Made by a program: the position numbers and the translations under genes. A stretch of DNA of 64,000 bases from Streptomyces achromogenes (GTDB lineage Bacteria > Actinomycetota > Actinomycetes > Streptomycetales > Streptomycetaceae), in assembly GCF_030816715.1 (NCBI RefSeq), contig NZ_JAUSYH010000001.1, forward strand, positions 3,658,001 through 3,722,000. Direction: 5' to 3'. This document shows, piece by piece, positions 61,216 to 64,000 of the stretch. The notes under the pieces were generated by a model. The model did not search any database. It was not told the origin of the DNA and saw only the letters and a list, made by a program, of their open reading frames with translations. The stretch's first letter is position 1. Every line of letters starts with the position of its first letter.

Positions 61216-61479
61216 TCACCTCCGCCGGGTGCGCCGCAGGATCCGTACGGCGGGCCATACGGCCAACGCGGTGACTCCCCACAAGAAACCCGAGAGGGCC
61301 GCCCATTCCCCGGTGCCGGTCTCCGGATCGTCGGCGCCGAACACGGTGACGGCGAGCGCCACTGTCAGGCCGACTCCCTCGGCCCCGACCACCAACGCCG
61401 GGCCGTCACCGCGCACCGGGCGGAACCGCCGACCTGTGACCGTGCACCCCGCCGGGTCATACCGGCTCTGACCAGGCAA
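61216..61479 (-). CDS. Small membrane protein, start uncertain
   Basis: Up to 87 residues; the TTG at 61479 is the only upstream option and there may be none better. Two helices: PALVVGAEGVGLTVALAVTVF and LSGFLWGVTALAVWPAVRIL, then a basic end. No family known. Confidence 0.45.
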   Translation of the reverse strand: MPGQSRYDPAGCTVTGRRFRPVRGDGPALVVGAEGVGLTVALAVTVFGADDPETGTGEWAALSGFLWGVTALAVWPAVRILRRTRRR

Positions 61480-61699
61480 AACCGTACTGTTACTTGACCA
61501 TCCCCATACCGTCCGGCCAAGCGCCGTTCACCTGAACTCCATATCGTCCGCTGTCTGGCCGAGCGTGCCTTCCGGCCGCGGTTCCCACGCCATCGCTCAC
61601 GGGTCGACGGGTCCGACACGCGCTCCCCGTCCAGCGCGCCCCATCCAGCGCACCCCGAGAGTCTTCTCCTTCCCCCAGCCCTGAGTCCCGGAGTTCCAC

Positions 61700-62143
61700 A
61701 TGGCCCTCAACGCCCGCCGCAACAGACAACTCCTGGAATGCGCCGCCCCCTTGCTGCTCGAAGGTGAGCAGGTGGAACTCACCAGCCTGGCGGGCGTCGG
61801 CTCGGTCTCCGCCCGCAGGCAGGCGCTCACCGCGGCGGCGGTGGGTGTCCTGTCCGCGGGCACCGTGATGGCCACGGTCACCCCCCGCCCCCTGTACGTG
61901 GTTCTCACCGACCGGCGTCTCCTCTTCTTCGACGGCAACCGCGGCGGCAGGCCCGGCGGGCTCGTGCTGAACCTGCCGCGGCCGTACGTCTCGGCGGGCG
62001 GCTCGAAGAAGGCGTTCCTCGGGCTCCAGTACGTCACCCACCTCTCGGTCTCCGGCCAGGAGAAGGCCCTCAAGGTCACCTTTCCGGTGCAACACCGCGC
62101 TGACGGCCCGCGGTTCGTCTCGGGATTGCCGGTGACGCGCTGA
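61700..62143 (+). CDS. PH-like membrane-associated protein
   Basis: 147 residues. A hydrophobic hairpin (ALTAAAVGVLSAGTVMATV) precedes a PH-like beta domain (LYVVLTDRRLLFFDGNRGGR, LGLQYVTHLSVSGQEKALKV). No catalytic motif. ATG at 61700. Cytoplasmic or membrane-bound, function unknown. Confidence 0.65.
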   Translation: MALNARRNRQLLECAAPLLLEGEQVELTSLAGVGSVSARRQALTAAAVGVLSAGTVMATVTPRPLYVVLTDRRLLFFDGNRGGRPGGLVLNLPRPYVSAGGSKKAFLGLQYVTHLSVSGQEKALKVTFPVQHRADGPRFVSGLPVTR

Positions 62144-62209
62144 CGGGAGTACGGCTGAAACAGGTGGACCCGTGTTTTGCTCGTGGCCTGGTGTAATGAG
62201 GTGTCCCCA

Positions 62210-62577
62210 GCCAGCACATGGTACGTGTGGAGGTCACCGATGGTGAGGTCGTAGGTCGTGGTGTTCGCGTGGTACAGGCGGATGCCTGTGACCTCGGTCG
62301 TGCCGGTCGGGGTCTGGAGGACGTCGCCGGGGTTGAGGTCCTTGGCGTCGACGAAGGCCGACTGGGTCTCGTCGTAGAAGGGGTGGTGGAAGGTCGTCTG
62401 GAGGTGCGCGTCCTGGGCGGCAGCCGTGGATGTCGTGCTGACCGCCGCCACCGGCTGGGTCGCCGGCGCCTGACCCTCAGCGTGGCCGTGACCGGCCGAC
62501 AGTGCGCCCAGCACCGCCGCCGACGCCGCCAGGCCGAACGCCGCCTTGCGCGCCACCTTCTTGCCGAGAGACTTCAC
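62210..62577 (-). pseudogene. Hint-domain fragment with signal peptide, toxin tip missing
   Basis: ATG 62577 starts a signal-peptide-like lead (KAAFGLAASAAVLGALSAGH), then the Hint core FYDETQSAFVDAKDLNPGDV, LQTPTGTTEVTGIRLYHANT and TYDLTIGDLHTYHVLAG. The frame then runs into non-homologous codons that overlap the PH-like gene on the other strand and has no toxin domain or DTPVLVHNC end. It is about 93% identical in nucleotides over 157 bp to the intact copy at 63844-64000. Confidence 0.7.
62221..62377. repeat. Hint direct repeat, copy 1
   Basis: 157 bp matching 63844-64000 in direct orientation with about 11 differences by eye, offset 1,623 bp. The match continues beyond the right edge of the window. 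It can support recombination between toxin cassettes. Confidence 0.8.
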
Positions 62578-62632
62578 CCCGGTCTTCTTCGCACCACATG
62601 CCTGCCCTGAACAGGTTGGCGCGGAAGAATTA

Positions 62633-63325
62633 TCAGTCGCGTGGGAACGCCGAGAGCACCGCTACCAGCTCACGGCTGTAGTTGTCGCAGAGGGCCAGCA
62701 AGTCGCGCCCCGTCACTGACGCCAGCAGGTCGGTGCCGTCGACGGCGGTGAGGATCGCCTCGTGGCACCGACCCTCGACTTCGAGATTCCGAGTGGCGAA
62801 ATAGCCCACATTGTAGGCGCGGAGTGGTTCGGCGACATTCCCGAGGTACCGCTCGCGTTCCTCCTCCCCCGGCACCACTGTCAACGTATCGTGCAAGTAC
62901 ACGTCGAGGTAATCGGCCAGTTCCCGGGTGCGGACGACGATAGCGTCTGTCTGGTCCTCACTCATCTCGCCCAGCGCCTCACTCGCCAGCATCCAACCGC
63001 TGATGGCCTCCAACTGGAAGTTCTCGGCAAGCTGCGGATCGAATTCGGACTCGAACAGTGGCGCCTCACTGAATCGATCGAGCGCCTGCTGGAAAGCATC
63101 ATCAGGCTCACCATTCAGTTGGGCTGCGCCTTGGCGAAGGAGAACCGCGAGCGCTGTCGGATCGACGCCCCATTCCTCTGGCATGGTGATGTCTGTCAGG
63201 GGCGCCTGCAATCGGCGCAGCGCGAAGAACACAGCCTGGTGCCGCTGGGCCCGGTCCATCCTTCGAATCTGCGCTGTCAAAATCCCGTCGAACCGCCAGT
63301 CCACTGGGCTCCCCATCGCACTCAT
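62633..63325 (-). CDS. Probable immunity protein for the Hint-deaminase toxin
   Basis: 230 residues from ATG 63325, which overlaps the toxin stop (ATGA, 63322-63325), so toxin and immunity are translated together. Soluble, acidic and helical (DDAFQQALDRFSEAPLFESE, EDQTDAIVVRTRELADYLDV). Sits directly downstream of a polymorphic toxin, where immunity genes lie. No named immunity domain recognised. Confidence 0.65.
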   Translation of the reverse strand: MSAMGSPVDWRFDGILTAQIRRMDRAQRHQAVFFALRRLQAPLTDITMPEEWGVDPTALAVLLRQGAAQLNGEPDDAFQQALDRFSEAPLFESEFDPQLAENFQLEAISGWMLASEALGEMSEDQTDAIVVRTRELADYLDVYLHDTLTVVPGEEERERYLGNVAEPLRAYNVGYFATRNLEVEGRCHEAILTAVDGTDLLASVTGRDLLALCDNYSRELVAVLSAFPRD

Positions 63326-64000
63326 CGGTATCCCATGGTTGCCAGGAAGTTCGACCATGCCTCATGGTCTTTCCAAACGTACATGGACTGTCCTGGTATC
63401 TTCGCCTTCGTGCCAAGGGTAGTGGGTCCGACCATCTGGGCACCCACCTCTCCCAGGAAGTCCTCGCAGCCGTCCGGTGCGCAAGCGTTGCGAGACACAC
63501 CACCGGCCACTGGAGTCAAGTCGTTCGCTGCCATGTGGTTGACAGCGGTCGCCTCAGCGTGGCCCCCGTTCATATTGGCCGCGACTTCGATGTCGTCACG
63601 CGCAAGCGACCTGATGTAGTCGAGCTGCGCCTTCTCCAGGCCGCCACCAGCACCTGAGACCACATGCACGAGCGAACCATCGGTTCTACGGGCGGCTGTT
63701 ACCGCAGTCGTCCGGAAGACGTCACGCGCGAACGGGCTCTTGATCTTGCTATGGATGTCATCGGCCAGCCGCTTCGCCCCTGCCGCGATCTCCTCCTCGT
63801 CGCAGTTGTGGACGAGGACTGGAGTGTCTCCGGCCGTCACGTAGTACGTGTGGAGGTCGCCGATGGTGAGGTCGTACGTCGTGGTGTTCGCGTGGTACAG
63901 GCGGATGCCCGTGACCTCGGTCGTGCCGGTCGGGGTCTGGAGGACGTCGCCAGGCTCGAGGTCCTTGGCCTCTACGAAGGCGGACTGGGTCCTGTCGTAG
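63322..64000 (-). CDS. Polymorphic toxin: Hint domain plus deaminase-like toxin, 5' end outside window
   Basis: 226 codons visible. The start lies beyond the right edge; frame from 63999 reads YDRTQSAFVEAKDLEPGDVL and the rest of a Hint (pretoxin) domain ending DTPVLVHNC, the self-cleavage site that releases the toxin. The C-terminal tip carries a CDA-fold pattern: HAEATAV after NMNGG, and an NACAPDGCEDFL Cys pair (C-x4-C), the likely zinc-dependent deaminase site of toxins of the YwqJ/SCP1.201 kind. Probably a nucleic-acid deaminase delivered by a secretion system. Hint call is strong, deaminase call is inferred from the motif. Confidence 0.72.
   Translation of the reverse strand, partial: YDRTQSAFVEAKDLEPGDVLQTPTGTTEVTGIRLYHANTTTYDLTIGDLHTYYVTAGDTPVLVHNCDEEEIAAGAKRLADDIHSKIKSPFARDVFRTTAVTAARRTDGSLVHVVSGAGGGLEKAQLDYIRSLARDDIEVAANMNGGHAEATAVNHMAANDLTPVAGGVSRNACAPDGCEDFLGEVGAQMVGPTTLGTKAKIPGQSMYVWKDHEAWSNFLATMGYR
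63844..64000. repeat. Hint direct repeat, copy 2 (continues past window)
   Basis: Right-hand copy of the repeat described at 62221-62377, lying inside the intact toxin gene. Confidence 0.8.

Noticed and set aside
1..64000. CRISPR arrays
   Set aside because: I looked for regularly spaced repeats; only short tandem repeats (35148, 56430, 57683) were found, none with spacers.

Overview
The window is high-GC actinobacterial DNA and almost certainly a Streptomyces chromosome. Evidence: third-position G/C bias, a tRNA-Leu(UAA) gene matching bldA, rare TTA codons, a c-di-AMP riboswitch in front of an rpfA-type gene, and a run of core genes (cbs, thiolase, pobA, bldA, ndh, ppx, DUF501, divIC, eno, two Rpf-like proteins, mazG) in the style of the Streptomyces core.

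Left part (1-18.9 kb): accessory and stress genes. A DNA-repair-type AAA ATPase runs in from the left edge. Next comes a cassette I read as an SDP-type (sporulation-delaying-protein) peptide toxin system: a YtrA-like GntR regulator, a DUF1648 membrane protein, then sdpC-, sdpA- and sdpB-like genes closed by a 16-bp hairpin. A CBS-domain protein, an NfeD/flotillin pair, a TerD protein, an M48 protease with a DUF3592 partner and small membrane proteins follow. A frameshifted copy of one membrane-protein pair (16.3-17.4 kb) lies at about 8.3-8.9 kb.

Middle part (18.9-30.8 kb): a mobile and defence-rich island. It has an intact IS5-family transposase, remnants of IS5- and IS110-type transposases, and a three-gene operon of a UvrD-like helicase, an unknown protein and a DUF6083 protein. 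An XRE regulator diverges from a Cys-rich protein across three copies of a 17-bp operator. A decayed HNH gene and an XRE/ImmA pair come next. The ImmA pair is divergent from a CBASS-like locus: CD-NTase, stand-alone E2-like protein and a one-TM membrane protein.

Right part (30.8-61.1 kb): mostly core genes. Points of note are bldA, a one-base frameshift in an FtsX-type permease, two Rex-like operators upstream of ndh, an inverted repeat upstream of eno, a ydaO-type riboswitch upstream of rpfA, a P450, MazG and several small membrane proteins.

Right edge (61.2-64 kb): a polymorphic toxin locus. The 3' part of a Hint-deaminase toxin gene overlaps its probable immunity gene. A second, signal-peptide-bearing Hint fragment without a toxin tip lies downstream; the two Hint segments are about 93% identical over the 157 bp visible.

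All calls come from reading the sequence and from memory of protein families; no database search was run.
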